NCBI RefSeq assembly: GCF_014646335.1
Contig: NZ_BMNG01000002.1
Span: 310,001 to 374,000 of the forward strand
Length of the DNA: 64,000 nt
DNA from: Streptomyces lasiicapitis
Lineage (GTDB): Bacteria > Actinomycetota > Actinomycetes > Streptomycetales > Streptomycetaceae
Reading direction: 5' to 3'
In this document: positions 18,471 through 27,390 of the stretch, piece after piece
Layout: every line of letters starts with the position of its first letter
Position numbering within the stretch: the first letter of the stretch is position 1
Notes under the pieces: model-generated
Databases searched by the model: none
What the model was told of the DNA's origin: nothing
The model's input: only the letters and a program-made list of their open reading frames with translations
Translations under genes and position numbers: made by a program

Positions 18471-19685
18471 GTGACCACCGAAGCGTACGTATACGACGCG
18501 ATCCGCACCCCGCGCGGACGCGGCAAGGCCAATGGCGCCCTGCACGGCACCAAGCCGATCGACCTCGTCGTCGGCCTGATCCACGAGATCCAGGCCCGCT
18601 TCCCCGGCCTCGACCCGGCCGCCATCGACGACATCGTGCTCGGTGTGGTCGGTCCCGTCGGCGACCAGGGGTCCGACATCGCGCGGATCGCCGCCATCGC
18701 CGCCGGACTCCCCGACACGGTCGCGGGCGTCCAGGAGAACCGCTTCTGTGCCTCGGGCCTGGAAGCGGTCAACCTCGCGGCGATGAAGGTCCGTTCGGGC
18801 TGGGAGGACCTGGTGCTCGCGGGCGGCGTCGAGTCGATGTCGCGGGTGCCGATGGCCTCCGACGGCGGCGCCTGGTTCGCCGACCCCATGACCAACTGGG
18901 ACACGAACTTCGCGCCGCAGGGCATCGGCGCCGACCTGATCGCCACCATCGAGGGCTTCAGCCGGCGCGACGTCGACGAGTACGCCGCCCTCTCCCAGGA
19001 GCGGGCCGCCGCGGCCTGGAAGGAAGGCCGCTTCGAGAGGTCCGTCGTACCGGTCAAGGACCGCAGCGGCCTCGTCGTCCTCGACCACGACGAGCACCTG
19101 CGCCCCGGCACCACCGCCGACTCGCTCGCCCGGCTGAAGCCGTCCTTCAAGGACATCGGCGACCTCGGCGGCTTCGACGCCGTGGCGCTGCAGAAGTACC
19201 ACTGGGTCGAGGAGATCGACCACGTCCACCACGCGGGCAACTCCTCGGGCATCGTCGACGGCGCCTCGCTGGTCGCCATCGGCACCAAGGAGATCGGCGA
19301 GCGCTACGGGCTCACCCCGCGCGCCCGGATCGTCTCCGTGGCCGTCTCCGGGTCCGAGCCGCTGATCATGCTGACCGGCCCGGCGCCCGCGACCCGCAAG
19401 GCGCTCGCCAAGGCGGGACTGAGCATCGACGACATCGACCTCGTCGAGATCAACGAGGCCTTCGCGGCCGTCGTCCTGCGCTTCGTCAAGGACATGGGCC
19501 TGTCCCTGGACAAGGTCAACGTCAACGGCGGCGCGATCGCGTTGGGTCATCCCCTCGGCGCGACCGGAGCGATGATCCTGGGCACGCTCGTCGACGAACT
19601 CGAGCGCAGGGACCTCCGGTACGGGTTGGCCACGCTGTGCGTGGGCGGCGGGATGGGCATCGCCACGATCGTGGAACGGCTGTAG
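18471..19685 (+). CDS. fadA: acetyl-CoA C-acyltransferase (thiolase)
   Basis: A 404-residue thiolase that cleaves 3-ketoacyl-CoA with CoA in the last step of beta-oxidation. The nucleophilic cysteine is in [13 protein letters not shown] (Cys about 89). The second conserved block is [18 protein letters not shown] (about 345-362, catalytic His), and the third is [11 protein letters not shown] near the C-terminus (acid/base Cys). GTG 18471 has AAAGG upstream. A 79-bp gap to the dehydrogenase is the largest in the operon. It is followed 66 bp later by the FadB-type enzyme, the usual FadAB pairing, although the order is A then B. The N-terminus [14 protein letters not shown] is typical of the trifunctional-complex type. 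Confidence 0.93.
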   Translation: MTTEAYVYDAIRTPRGRGKANGALHGTKPIDLVVGLIHEIQARFPGLDPAAIDDIVLGVVGPVGDQGSDIARIAAIAAGLPDTVAGVQENRFCASGLEAVNLAAMKVRSGWEDLVLAGGVESMSRVPMASDGGAWFADPMTNWDTNFAPQGIGADLIATIEGFSRRDVDEYAALSQERAAAAWKEGRFERSVVPVKDRSGLVVLDHDEHLRPGTTADSLARLKPSFKDIGDLGGFDAVALQKYHWVEEIDHVHHAGNSSGIVDGASLVAIGTKEIGERYGLTPRARIVSVAVSGSEPLIMLTGPAPATRKALAKAGLSIDDIDLVEINEAFAAVVLRFVKDMGLSLDKVNVNGGAIALGHPLGATGAMILGTLVDELERRDLRYGLATLCVGGGMGIATIVERL

Positions 19686-19751
19686 CGCCAGCGGCTTCGC
19701 CGCGCTTCCCCCAACAGCCGTCCCCCGCGCCAGACTTCACGGAGACATGAC

Positions 19752-21938
19752 ATGACCGAAAGCACCACCATCCGCTGGGAACAGGACGACACCGGTGTCG
19801 TCACCCTCGTCCTGGACGACCCCAACCAGTCCGCGAACACCATGAACCAGGCGTTCAAGGACTCCATCGCCGCGATCGCCGACCGCGCCGAGGCCGCCGT
19901 GCAGGCGGACAAGGACGCGATCCGCGGGTTCATCTACACCTCCGCCAAGAAGACCTTCTTCGCGGGCGGCGACCTCAAGGAGATGATCCAGGTCGGCCCG
20001 GAGAACGCCCGGCAGGCGTTCGAGACGGGCACGGGCATCAAGAACTCGCTGCGCCGCATCGAGACCCTCGGCAAGCCCGTCGTCGCCGCCATCAACGGCG
20101 CGGCGCTCGGCGGCGGTTACGAGATCGCCCTCGCCAGCCACCACCGCGTCGCCCTCGACGCGCCCGGCTCGAAGATCGGCCTGCCCGAGGTCACCCTGGG
20201 CCTGCTCCCCGCGGGCGGCGGCGTCACCCGCACCGTACGCCTCATGGGCATCGCCGACGCGCTCCTGAAGGTGCTGCTCCAGGGCACCCAGTACAGCCCG
20301 AAGCGCGCCCTGGAGAACGGCCTCGTGCACGAGGTGGTGGCGACGAAGGAGGAGATGCTGGCCAAGGCCCGCGCCTTCATCGACGCCCACCCCGAGTCGC
20401 AGCAGCCCTGGGACGTCCCCGGCTACCGCATCCCGGGCGGCACCCCGGCGAACCCGAAGTTCGCCGCCAACCTGCCCGCGTTCCCCGCCAACCTGAAGAA
20501 GCAGCTCGCGGGCGCCCCCTACCCGGCGCCGCGCAACATCCTCGCGGCCGCCGTCGAGGGCTCGCAGGTCGACTTCGAGACGGCGCTGACCATCGAGGCC
20601 CGGTACTTCACCGAGCTGGTCACCGGCCAGGTCTCCAAGAACATGATCCAGGCGTTCTTCTTCGACCTCCAGGCCGTCAACTCCGGCGCCAACCGCCCCA
20701 AGGGCGTCGAGCCGAAGACCGTCCGCAAGGTCGCCGTGCTCGGCGCCGGGATGATGGGCGCGGGCATCGCCTACTCGTGCGCCCGCGCGGGCATCGAGGT
20801 CGTCCTGAAGGACGTGTCGGCCGAGGCCGCGCAGAAGGGCAAGGCCTACTCGGAGAAGCTGTGCGCCAAGGCCGTATCGCGGGGCCGTACGACGCAGGAG
20901 AAGGCGGACGCGCTGCTCGCCCTCATCACGCCGACCGCCGACCCCGGGGACGTCGCGGGCTGCGACGCCGTGATCGAGGCCGTCTTCGAGGACCCGGCCC
21001 TGAAGCACAAGGTGTTCCAGGAGATCCAGGACGTCGTCGAGCCGGACGCGCTGCTGTGCTCCAACACCTCGACGCTGCCCATCACCGCGCTCGCCGAGGG
21101 CGTGTCCCGGCCGGTCGACTTCATCGGCCTGCACTTCTTCTCGCCCGTCGACAAGATGCCGCTCGTGGAGATCATCAAGGGCGAGCGCACCGGCGAGGAG
21201 GCGCTTGCCCGCGCCTTCGACCTCGTACGCCAGATCAACAAGACGCCCATCGTCGTCAACGACTCGCGCGGCTTCTTCACCTCGCGTGTCATCGGGCACT
21301 TCATCAACGAGGGCGTCGCGATGGTCGGTGAGGGCGTCGAGCCTGCGTCGGTCGAGCAGGCGGCGGCCCAGGCGGGCTACCCCGCGAAGGTCCTCTCCCT
21401 CATGGACGAGCTGACCCTCACGCTGCCCCGCAAGATCCGCAACGAGTCCAAGCGCGCCATCGAGGAGGCCGGCGGCACCTGGGCGGGCCACCCCGCCGAG
21501 GCCGTCATCGACCGCATGGTCGACGAGTTCGGCCGCACCGGCCGCAGCGGCGGCGCGGGCTTCTACGAGTACGGCGAGGACGGCAAGCGCGCGCGGCTGT
21601 GGCCGGGGCTGCGCGAGCACTTCGGGAAGCCCGGGCACGAGATCCCGTTCCGGGACATGCAGGAGCGGATGCTGTTCTCCGAGGCGCTCGACACGGTGCG
21701 GCTGTTGGAGGAGGGCGTCCTGACGTCGGTCGCCGACGCCAACATCGGCTCCATCTTCGGGATCGGCTTCCCGGGGTGGACGGGTGGTGTCCTTCAGTAC
21801 ATCAACGGGTACGAAGGAGGGCTGCCCGGGTTCGTGGCCCGCGCGCGTGAGCTCGCCGAGCGCTACGGAGAGCGGTTCACGCCGCCCGCGCTGCTCGTGG
21901 AGAAGGCCGACAAGGGCGAGAAGTTCAGCGACGGCTGA
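19752..21938 (+). CDS. fadB: FadB-type multifunctional beta-oxidation enzyme
   Basis: A 728-residue fusion of enoyl-CoA hydratase (about 1-300) and 3-hydroxyacyl-CoA dehydrogenase (about 320-728). It carries out hydration and NAD-linked oxidation of enoyl-CoA. The hydratase oxyanion hole is visible in [10 protein letters not shown] and [13 protein letters not shown]. The dehydrogenase has a Rossmann motif [18 protein letters not shown] (about 331-348), the catalytic His-Glu region in [19 protein letters not shown] (about 457-475) and a second helical domain. It resembles the S. coelicolor SCO6732 type as I recall. It is the last gene of the operon, 31 bp before the convergent MerR gene. Confidence 0.93.
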   Translation: MTESTTIRWEQDDTGVVTLVLDDPNQSANTMNQAFKDSIAAIADRAEAAVQADKDAIRGFIYTSAKKTFFAGGDLKEMIQVGPENARQAFETGTGIKNSLRRIETLGKPVVAAINGAALGGGYEIALASHHRVALDAPGSKIGLPEVTLGLLPAGGGVTRTVRLMGIADALLKVLLQGTQYSPKRALENGLVHEVVATKEEMLAKARAFIDAHPESQQPWDVPGYRIPGGTPANPKFAANLPAFPANLKKQLAGAPYPAPRNILAAAVEGSQVDFETALTIEARYFTELVTGQVSKNMIQAFFFDLQAVNSGANRPKGVEPKTVRKVAVLGAGMMGAGIAYSCARAGIEVVLKDVSAEAAQKGKAYSEKLCAKAVSRGRTTQEKADALLALITPTADPGDVAGCDAVIEAVFEDPALKHKVFQEIQDVVEPDALLCSNTSTLPITALAEGVSRPVDFIGLHFFSPVDKMPLVEIIKGERTGEEALARAFDLVRQINKTPIVVNDSRGFFTSRVIGHFINEGVAMVGEGVEPASVEQAAAQAGYPAKVLSLMDELTLTLPRKIRNESKRAIEEAGGTWAGHPAEAVIDRMVDEFGRTGRSGGAGFYEYGEDGKRARLWPGLREHFGKPGHEIPFRDMQERMLFSEALDTVRLLEEGVLTSVADANIGSIFGIGFPGWTGGVLQYINGYEGGLPGFVARARELAERYGERFTPPALLVEKADKGEKFSDG

Positions 21939-21968
21939 TCGCGCCGGAGACGTCCGCGGGGGAGTGGC

Positions 21969-22763
21969 TCAGGTCTCCTTGAGCCACTCCCTCAGCTCTT
22001 CCTTGAGCGACCGCTGGAACGCTGTCACCAGCGCCTGCACCACCAGCGGCTGCATATGGGCCGACAGCGACCGCATCGCGGCGACGTGCTCCGGGTCCGA
22101 CTCCCGCTCGCGGCAGGGCCCGAACACCTCGTCCCGGAACAGCCGGGACAGCTCGTGCGCCGCCGAGCGCGTGTGCTCCATCAGGACCGTGCGCGCGGCC
22201 AGGATCGTCTCGTGCGCGATCGGTACGCCGAGCAACTGCACGCCGAGCCGCAGCAGCCCGGTGTCCACGCGGTAGCGGTCTGCGTCCTCGGCGTTCTCTG
22301 TGTCTTCGGGGTTCTCTGTGTTTTCGGGCTTCTCGGCGTACGCGACGACCCCCATGGCCGCGAGCCGGTCCACGTCCGCGCCGGACAGCGCGCGCCCCGC
22401 CCGGCGCTCCAGCTCCGCGCGGGACATGTCCTCCGCGCCCTCCGGCGCCCACGAGGCCACCACCGCGCGGTGAATGGCCAGGTCGTGCGCGCTCAGGCCC
22501 GGCGGCAACTGCTCCAGATAGCGCTCGATCGCGGCCAGCGTCATGCCCTGGTGCTGCAACTCCTCGATGAGGGCGAGCCGGGACAGATGCTCCTGGCCGT
22601 AGTGGCCCACGCGGCGCGGGCCGATCACCGGCGGCGGCAGCAGGCCCTTGGTGCTGTAGAAGCGGATCGTGCGGACCGTGACCCCCGCGTGCGCGGCCAG
22701 CTCGTCGACCGTGAACGTCGCGTCGTCGTCCGTTTCCGTCGACCGCTCCGTGCCCGTCGTCAT
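21969..22763 (-). CDS. MerR family transcriptional regulator
   Basis: A 264-residue MerR-type activator/repressor. The winged-helix domain (about 14-85) reads FTVDELAAHAGVTVRTIRFYSTKGLLPPP (as separate recognised blocks), then the wing R-R-V-G-H-Y. A long C-terminal ligand-binding part of about 170 residues follows, with no metal-binding cysteines, so an organic effector such as an acyl-CoA is likely. Residues 118-128 contain a short repeated ENTENPEDTENAED run, an in-frame 9-base microrepeat at 22290-22325. It is transcribed divergently from the acyl-CoA ligase at 22919 and convergently to fadB, which suggests it controls fatty-acid use. The shared intergenic region carries repeats suited to its binding. 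Confidence 0.85.
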   Translation of the reverse strand: MTTGTERSTETDDDATFTVDELAAHAGVTVRTIRFYSTKGLLPPPVIGPRRVGHYGQEHLSRLALIEELQHQGMTLAAIERYLEQLPPGLSAHDLAIHRAVVASWAPEGAEDMSRAELERRAGRALSGADVDRLAAMGVVAYAEKPENTENPEDTENAEDADRYRVDTGLLRLGVQLLGVPIAHETILAARTVLMEHTRSAAHELSRLFRDEVFGPCRERESDPEHVAAMRSLSAHMQPLVVQALVTAFQRSLKEELREWLKET

Positions 22764-22783
22764 GGCTCCGCGTCACCTCCCCG

Positions 22784-22838
22784 GCTGTGCGGCAATGCGG
22801 TGCACCCGCTGTGCAGCAATGCGGTGCAACAGTATTGC
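22784..22838. promoter_or_regulatory. repeat cluster in the MerR / acyl-CoA ligase intergenic region
   Basis: A 21-bp unit (GCTGTGCGGCAATGCGG plus TGCA) at 22784-22804 recurs with one change at 22808-22828, period 24. The second copy also forms an inverted repeat, CAGCAAT (22814-22820) with ATTGCTG (22833-22839). The cluster lies between the two divergent starts and is the best candidate binding site for the MerR protein. Confidence 0.6.
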
Positions 22839-22918
22839 TGTGCCACCACTGTTGTGAAAGTCTCCGGGCCAGTCACACCATGTAGCCGCGCGCGAACCGA
22901 TGGTGCCAGGAGGCGGTC

Positions 22919-24733
22919 ATGACCACGATCCTGCGACTTCCCGCAGACCCGGCCGACATCACCTTCCCCGCCCTGCTGCTCCGCAACGCCGAGGACCATG
23001 CCGAACTGCCCGCGCTCTCCTGGCGCGAGGGCGACGGCTGGACCACGCTCACGTGGGGCGAGGCGCGCCGCAAGACCGCGGTCCTCGCCGCCGGGTACGC
23101 CGCGCTCGGCGTGCGCCGCGGCGAACACGTCCTCATGATGATGCGCAACACCCCCGAGCACTGGCTGAGCGACCTCGCCCTCACCCACCTCGGCGCCGTC
23201 CCCGTCACCGTGTACGGCAGCTCCGCGCCCGAGCAGATCGCGCACATCGTCCGGCACAGCCGCGCCCGCTTCGCGATCATCGAGGGCGAGCGCGAACTCC
23301 CGCGCTGGGAGCCCCTCCTGGACGACGCGACCGCGCCCCTCGAACGCCTGGTGGTCGTCGACCCCGCCGCCGCGGGAGCGCACCGCACGTACGGCTCGCT
23401 GCACGCCACCGGCGCGCGCCTGTTCAACCCGGACACCTTCGAGAAGGCCTGGCGGGAGAACCGCGCCACGGACCCGCTGACCGTCGTCTACACCTCGGGC
23501 ACCACCGGCGAGCCCAAGGGCGTGCGCATGTCCCACCGCAACGTCGTGGGCAACGGCATGGCCCTGGACTCCGTGATCGACTTCCCGCGGCACGTGGGCC
23601 ACATCTCCTACCTGCCGTTCGCGCACATCGCCGAGCGCATGCTCGGCATCTATCTGCCGATACTGCGCGCCTCCCACGTCTACCTGTGCGCCGAACCGAC
23701 CCAAGTGGCCGCCACCGCACGCGAGTTGCACCCACGCCAGTTCTTCGGCGTGCCCCGCGTGTGGGAGAAGCTCGCCGCGGCGGTGAAGGCGGCGCTCGCC
23801 GGGCTGCCCGAGGAGCGGCGGCGCGCCATCGAGGCCGCCAACGAGACGGCCCGCGCGCACGTCGACTGCCGCGAGCGCGGCGAGGAGCCGCCCGCCGACC
23901 TGGAAGCGGCGTACCGCGCGGCCAAGGAACAGGTGCTCGACCCGCTGCTCACGCTCGCCGGATTCGACCAGCTGCTGTGGACGGGGAGCGCGGCGGCGCC
24001 GATGCCGGTGGACGTGGCCCGGTTCTGGGCGGGCTTCGGCCTGGTGATCGTGGACGCGTGGGGGCTCACGGAGACGACGGGCGTGGTCACCACCAACAGC
24101 CCCGACGCCTTCAGGGTCGGATCGGTGGGCAGGCCCCTTGAGGGCATGGAGGTACGCGTCGCCGACGACGGCGAGATCCTGGTGCGCGGCCCCTTCGTGT
24201 GCGAGGGCTACGTGCGGGCCGACGGCGGCGTCGACAGCCTGCGGGACCCCGACGGCTGGTTCGCGACCGGCGACGTCGGGCGCCTCGACGACGACGGCTT
24301 CCTGTGGATCACCGACCGCAAGAAAGAGCTCATCGTGACGTCCACGGGCAAGAACGTGGCGCCCGCGCTCGTCGAGAACACCCTCAAGGAGCACCCGCTG
24401 ATCGGCCAGGCCCTGGTCCACGGCGACGGCCGCTCCTACCTGGTGGCGCTGCTCGTCCTGGACGCGGAGATGGCACCCGCCTGGGCCGCGGCCCGGGGGA
24501 TAGAGACCGACGGCACCGATCTGGTCGGCCACCCCGCCGTGCAGGACGAGATCGCCCGCGCCGTGGAGGCCGCCAACGCGCGCCTCAACCGCACCGAGCA
24601 GGTCAAGAAGTACCGCCTGCTCGACCGGGAATGGGGCCCGGAGTCCGGGGAGCTGACCCCGTCCATGAAGCTGCGCCGCCGGGTCATCAGGGACAGGTAC
24701 GCAGACGTCATCGAAGGCCTGTACACCGCATGA
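22919..24733 (+). CDS. long-chain fatty acyl-CoA ligase (AMP-forming)
   Basis: A 604-residue AMP-binding enzyme that activates fatty acids to acyl-CoA via acyl-AMP. Motifs: VYTSGTTGEPKGV (about 190-202, the P-loop), YLPFAHIAERM (about 223-233), DAWGLTETTGVV (about 378-389), GWFATGDVGRLDDDGF (about 442-457, adenylate binding) and ITDRKKELI with TSTGKNVAP (about 462-482, hinge and catalytic Lys region). Length and motifs fit FadD15/long-chain types. The start ATG 22919 has GGAGG five bases upstream. It is divergent from the MerR gene and provides acyl-CoA substrate to the preceding operon. Confidence 0.93.
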   Translation: MTTILRLPADPADITFPALLLRNAEDHAELPALSWREGDGWTTLTWGEARRKTAVLAAGYAALGVRRGEHVLMMMRNTPEHWLSDLALTHLGAVPVTVYGSSAPEQIAHIVRHSRARFAIIEGERELPRWEPLLDDATAPLERLVVVDPAAAGAHRTYGSLHATGARLFNPDTFEKAWRENRATDPLTVVYTSGTTGEPKGVRMSHRNVVGNGMALDSVIDFPRHVGHISYLPFAHIAERMLGIYLPILRASHVYLCAEPTQVAATARELHPRQFFGVPRVWEKLAAAVKAALAGLPEERRRAIEAANETARAHVDCRERGEEPPADLEAAYRAAKEQVLDPLLTLAGFDQLLWTGSAAAPMPVDVARFWAGFGLVIVDAWGLTETTGVVTTNSPDAFRVGSVGRPLEGMEVRVADDGEILVRGPFVCEGYVRADGGVDSLRDPDGWFATGDVGRLDDDGFLWITDRKKELIVTSTGKNVAPALVENTLKEHPLIGQALVHGDGRSYLVALLVLDAEMAPAWAAARGIETDGTDLVGHPAVQDEIARAVEAANARLNRTEQVKKYRLLDREWGPESGELTPSMKLRRRVIRDRYADVIEGLYTA

Positions 24734-24759
24734 CGTAGGCCTGTACAGACGGCGCCCGG

Positions 24760-24894
24760 TATGTGAGAAGTGCCGCTATGTGATCTGTGCCACCGCATCC
24801 GGAGGGGCCTCTGAGGGAAGGTGTCGCGTTGGTCCGCCCACGTCAGGGGTGTGGCGGGCCCGCAGCACATCCGGACCCCGGAACCTCTTCCGGG
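24760..24894 (+). promoter_or_regulatory. permease leader: direct repeat and hairpin
   Basis: The 183-bp gap before the permease holds a 17-bp-spaced direct repeat, TATGTGA...GTGCC (24760 and 24777), each copy including an ATG-TGA start-stop pair. There is also a perfect hairpin CCCGGAA (24877-24883), CCTC, TTCCGGG (24888-24894) 22 bp before the start codon. These may be a promoter/operator and a leader structure. No function is proven. Confidence 0.35.
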
Positions 24895-24916
24895 CACCAC
24901 AGAGTGGATCTTCCAC

Positions 24917-26380
24917 GTGAGCAACGACGCCGTAGACACGGCCGCGGACGCCCGCACCGCGTCCCAGGCCGCCCCCGCGGACGCGGGCGACGCCGGTTAC
25001 AGCAAGGACCTCAAGGGCCGCCACGTCAACATGATCGCGATCGGTGGCGCGATCGGTACCGGCCTGTTCCTCGGGGCGGGTGGCCGCCTCCACTCGGCGG
25101 GCCCCGCGCTCGCCGTCGCGTACCTCGTGTGCGGCATCATCGCGTTCTTCGTGGTCCGCGCCCTCGGCGAGATGGTCCTCTACCGGCCCTCGTCCGGCTC
25201 CTTCGTCAGTTACGCCCGTGAGTTCCTGGGCGAGAAGGGCGCCTACGTCGCCGGCTGGATGTACTTCCTCAACTGGTCGACGACGTGCATCGCCGACATC
25301 ACGGCCATCGCGCTCTACACCCACTACTGGAGCTTCTTCACGGACATCCCGCAGTGGCTGCTCGCGCTGGCCGCGCTCGCTGTGGTCCTCGCCGTGAACC
25401 TCATCTCCGTGAAGTGGTTCGGCGAGATGGAGTTCTGGTTCGCGATCATCAAGGTCGCGGCGCTCGTCGCCTTCATGTTCATCGGCATCTTCCTCGTCTC
25501 CACCCAGCACAAGGTGGGCGGCGAGACGCCGGGCATGAACATGATCACCGACCACGGCGGCTTCCTGCCGAACGGCCTGATGCCGGTCGTGATCGTCCTC
25601 CAGGGCGTCGTCTTCGCGTACGCGTCCCTGGAGCTGGTCGGTGTCGCCGCGGGTGAGACCAAGGACCCGCAGAAGGTCGTCCCGCGCGCGGTGAACTCGA
25701 TCATGTGGCGCGTGGGTGTGTTCTACGTCGGCTCGGTCGTGCTGCTCGCGCTGCTGCTCCCCGGCTCGGTCTACTCGGCCGACGAGAGCCCCTTCGTCAC
25801 CGTGCTCTCCAAGATCGGCGTCTCGGGCGCCGGTGACGTGATGAACTTCGTCGTCCTCACCGCCGCCATGTCCTCGCTGAACTCCGGCCTGTACTCCACA
25901 GGACGCATCCTGCGCTCCATGGCGATGGCGGGCTCCGCCCCGAAGTTCACGGCGAAGATGAACCGCAACCAGGTGCCCTACGGCGGCATCCTGCTCACCG
26001 CCTCGGTGGGTGTCCTCGGCGTCGCGCTGAACCGCGTGGTCCCGGACCAGGCCTTCGAGATCGTCCTGAACGTGGCGTCGCTCGGCATCATCGGCACCTG
26101 GATCAGCATCATGGTCTGCCACCTCGCCTTCGTCCGCAGGGCCAAGGAAGGCCACCTGACCAGGCCGAGCTTCCGCCTTCCCGGCAGTGGCGTCACGCAG
26201 TACGTCACGATCGCCTTCCTGCTGGCCGTGCTCGGCCTGATGTGGAAGGACGCCGAGGTGGGCCGCAAGACGCTCTTCCTCATCCCGATCGTGGCGGCCG
26301 CGCTCACCGTCGGCTGGTGGGCGATCCGCCGCAAGGCCGACCGCGACACCGAGCGCGAGGCGGCCGAGCTCAGCAAGTAG
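24917..26380 (+). CDS. amino-acid permease (APC superfamily, AnsP/GabP type)
   Basis: A 487-residue integral membrane proton symporter of the amino acid-polyamine-cation superfamily, probably for asparagine, phenylalanine or a related amino acid. Twelve hydrophobic segments can be followed. The family's first-helix motif AIGGAIGTGLFLGAGGRLHSAGP and the EMVLYRPSSGSFVSYARE loop are both visible. The conserved VFAYASLELVGVAAGETKDPQ block is in helix 6-7. A soluble N-terminal tail of about 35 residues precedes helix 1. I start at GTG 24917; ATG 24821 would add 32 basic residues not expected in the family and has a poor site. A 12-bp-stem terminator follows, so it is a single-gene transcript. Confidence 0.85.
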   Translation: MSNDAVDTAADARTASQAAPADAGDAGYSKDLKGRHVNMIAIGGAIGTGLFLGAGGRLHSAGPALAVAYLVCGIIAFFVVRALGEMVLYRPSSGSFVSYAREFLGEKGAYVAGWMYFLNWSTTCIADITAIALYTHYWSFFTDIPQWLLALAALAVVLAVNLISVKWFGEMEFWFAIIKVAALVAFMFIGIFLVSTQHKVGGETPGMNMITDHGGFLPNGLMPVVIVLQGVVFAYASLELVGVAAGETKDPQKVVPRAVNSIMWRVGVFYVGSVVLLALLLPGSVYSADESPFVTVLSKIGVSGAGDVMNFVVLTAAMSSLNSGLYSTGRILRSMAMAGSAPKFTAKMNRNQVPYGGILLTASVGVLGVALNRVVPDQAFEIVLNVASLGIIGTWISIMVCHLAFVRRAKEGHLTRPSFRLPGSGVTQYVTIAFLLAVLGLMWKDAEVGRKTLFLIPIVAAALTVGWWAIRRKADRDTEREAAELSK

Positions 26381-26402
26381 TTCCCGCCGGGGCGGGGATT
26401 TC

Positions 26403-26440
26403 GGCAGCGGGCGGTGTCCTTCGGGGCGCCGCCCGCTGCC
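26403..26440 (+). terminator. terminator after the permease
   Basis: Perfect 12-bp inverted repeat GGCAGCGGGCGG (26403-26414) / CCGCCCGCTGCC (26429-26440) with a 14-nt loop, 22 bp after the permease stop. There is no T tract. Confidence 0.75.
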
Positions 26441-26500
26441 GTGTCCGCACGGCTCCCGGGCGCCGCGCACCGGGCGGGCACACCGCCGCATACTGGAGAC

Positions 26501-27352
26501 GTGCCCGACCCCGAGCCGCCCCCGCCCCCGCCCGACGGGATCCTGTGGGACATCGCCGGTGAGTACCGCACGCTCCTCGCCCTGCCCGCCGCGATGGCCA
26601 TGCAAGTGGCGCATCCCGCCGTCGGGGCGGGCGTCGACGCACACTCGGTGTTCCGCACCGACCCGTGGGGCCGGGGCGAGCGGTCGCTGCGGTCCCTGCA
26701 GCTCTGGGTGTACGGGGGAGAGGCCGCTGCGGCGGAAGGGCGCCGGCTGCGCGCGCTGCACCGGGACATCCGGGGCACCGACACCCGCGGGCGGGACTAT
26801 CACGCGCTCACACCCGCGAACTACGCGTGGGTGCACGCCACCGGGTTCCCCGTCTACCGGCACTCCCGGGTCTACCTGGGGCAGCCGTTCACGCCCGCGC
26901 AGGAGCGGCAGCTGTACGCGGAGTGGCTCCAGGTGGGCCGGGTGCTCGGGCTCCACGACCGGGACATGCCGCAGTCCCTGGAGGAGTTCTGGCCGTACTA
27001 CCGGCGTGTGCTGGCCGAGGAGCTCGAAGAGACGGAGGTCGTACGTGACCTCGTCGCCGTCGACCGCTGGGTGCCGCCGCCCGACCGCGGCCCACGGGCT
27101 GTCCGGCTCGTCCTGCGGGTGCTGTGGCCCGTGCTGCTGCCCGGCCTCGCCCGGTTCCGGCGGTTCCTCACCGTGGGCCTGATGCCCGCCGACGCCCGCG
27201 CGGCGATCGGCCTCGCGTGGACGCCCGCGCAGGAGCGCCGCCTGCGCCGCTTCGGCCGCGTGGTCCGCTGGGTGTCCCCCCGCCTGCCCTCGCGCCTCCG
27301 CTACGCCCCACTGGCCCACCGCGCCCGGCGGTCCCGCCCGCCCGCCCGCTGA
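26501..27352 (+). CDS. MpaB/DUF2236 family oxygenase-like protein
   Basis: A 283-residue protein of the MpaB/latex-clearing-protein (DUF2236) family of b-type-haem or metal-dependent oxygenases. Visible features: a Pro-rich leader, then LLALPAAMAMQVAHPAVGAGVDAHS (in blocks) with a conserved His, the WGRGERSLRSLQLWVYG segment, HALTPANYAWVHATGF (about 104-119, family core with His) and a hydrophobic helix LVLRVLWPVLLPGLA near 205-219. GTG 26501 has GGAG close upstream. ATG 26414 would put 29 low-complexity residues in front and overlap the permease terminator, so it is rejected. Substrate unknown. Convergent with the secreted aminopeptidase gene. Confidence 0.75.
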   Translation: MPDPEPPPPPPDGILWDIAGEYRTLLALPAAMAMQVAHPAVGAGVDAHSVFRTDPWGRGERSLRSLQLWVYGGEAAAAEGRRLRALHRDIRGTDTRGRDYHALTPANYAWVHATGFPVYRHSRVYLGQPFTPAQERQLYAEWLQVGRVLGLHDRDMPQSLEEFWPYYRRVLAEELEETEVVRDLVAVDRWVPPPDRGPRAVRLVLRVLWPVLLPGLARFRRFLTVGLMPADARAAIGLAWTPAQERRLRRFGRVVRWVSPRLPSRLRYAPLAHRARRSRPPAR

Positions 27353-27373
27353 ACGGACGGGCGGGGGACCGCC
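27327..27373. terminator. bidirectional terminator between mpaB-like and M1 peptidase genes
   Basis: GGCGGTCCC (27327-27335) pairs with GGGACCGCC (27365-27373), and the stem extends inward through GCCCG/CGGGC with one shift. The left arm is inside the coding 3' end of the mpaB-like gene and the structure faces both convergent genes. Confidence 0.7.
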
Positions 27374-27390
27374 ATGAAGCGGCGCCGACG

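Noticed and set aside
24821..24917. Longer start for the amino-acid permease at ATG 24821
   Set aside because: It adds a basic 32-residue tail over the leader hairpin, and the usual permease start fits GTG 24917.
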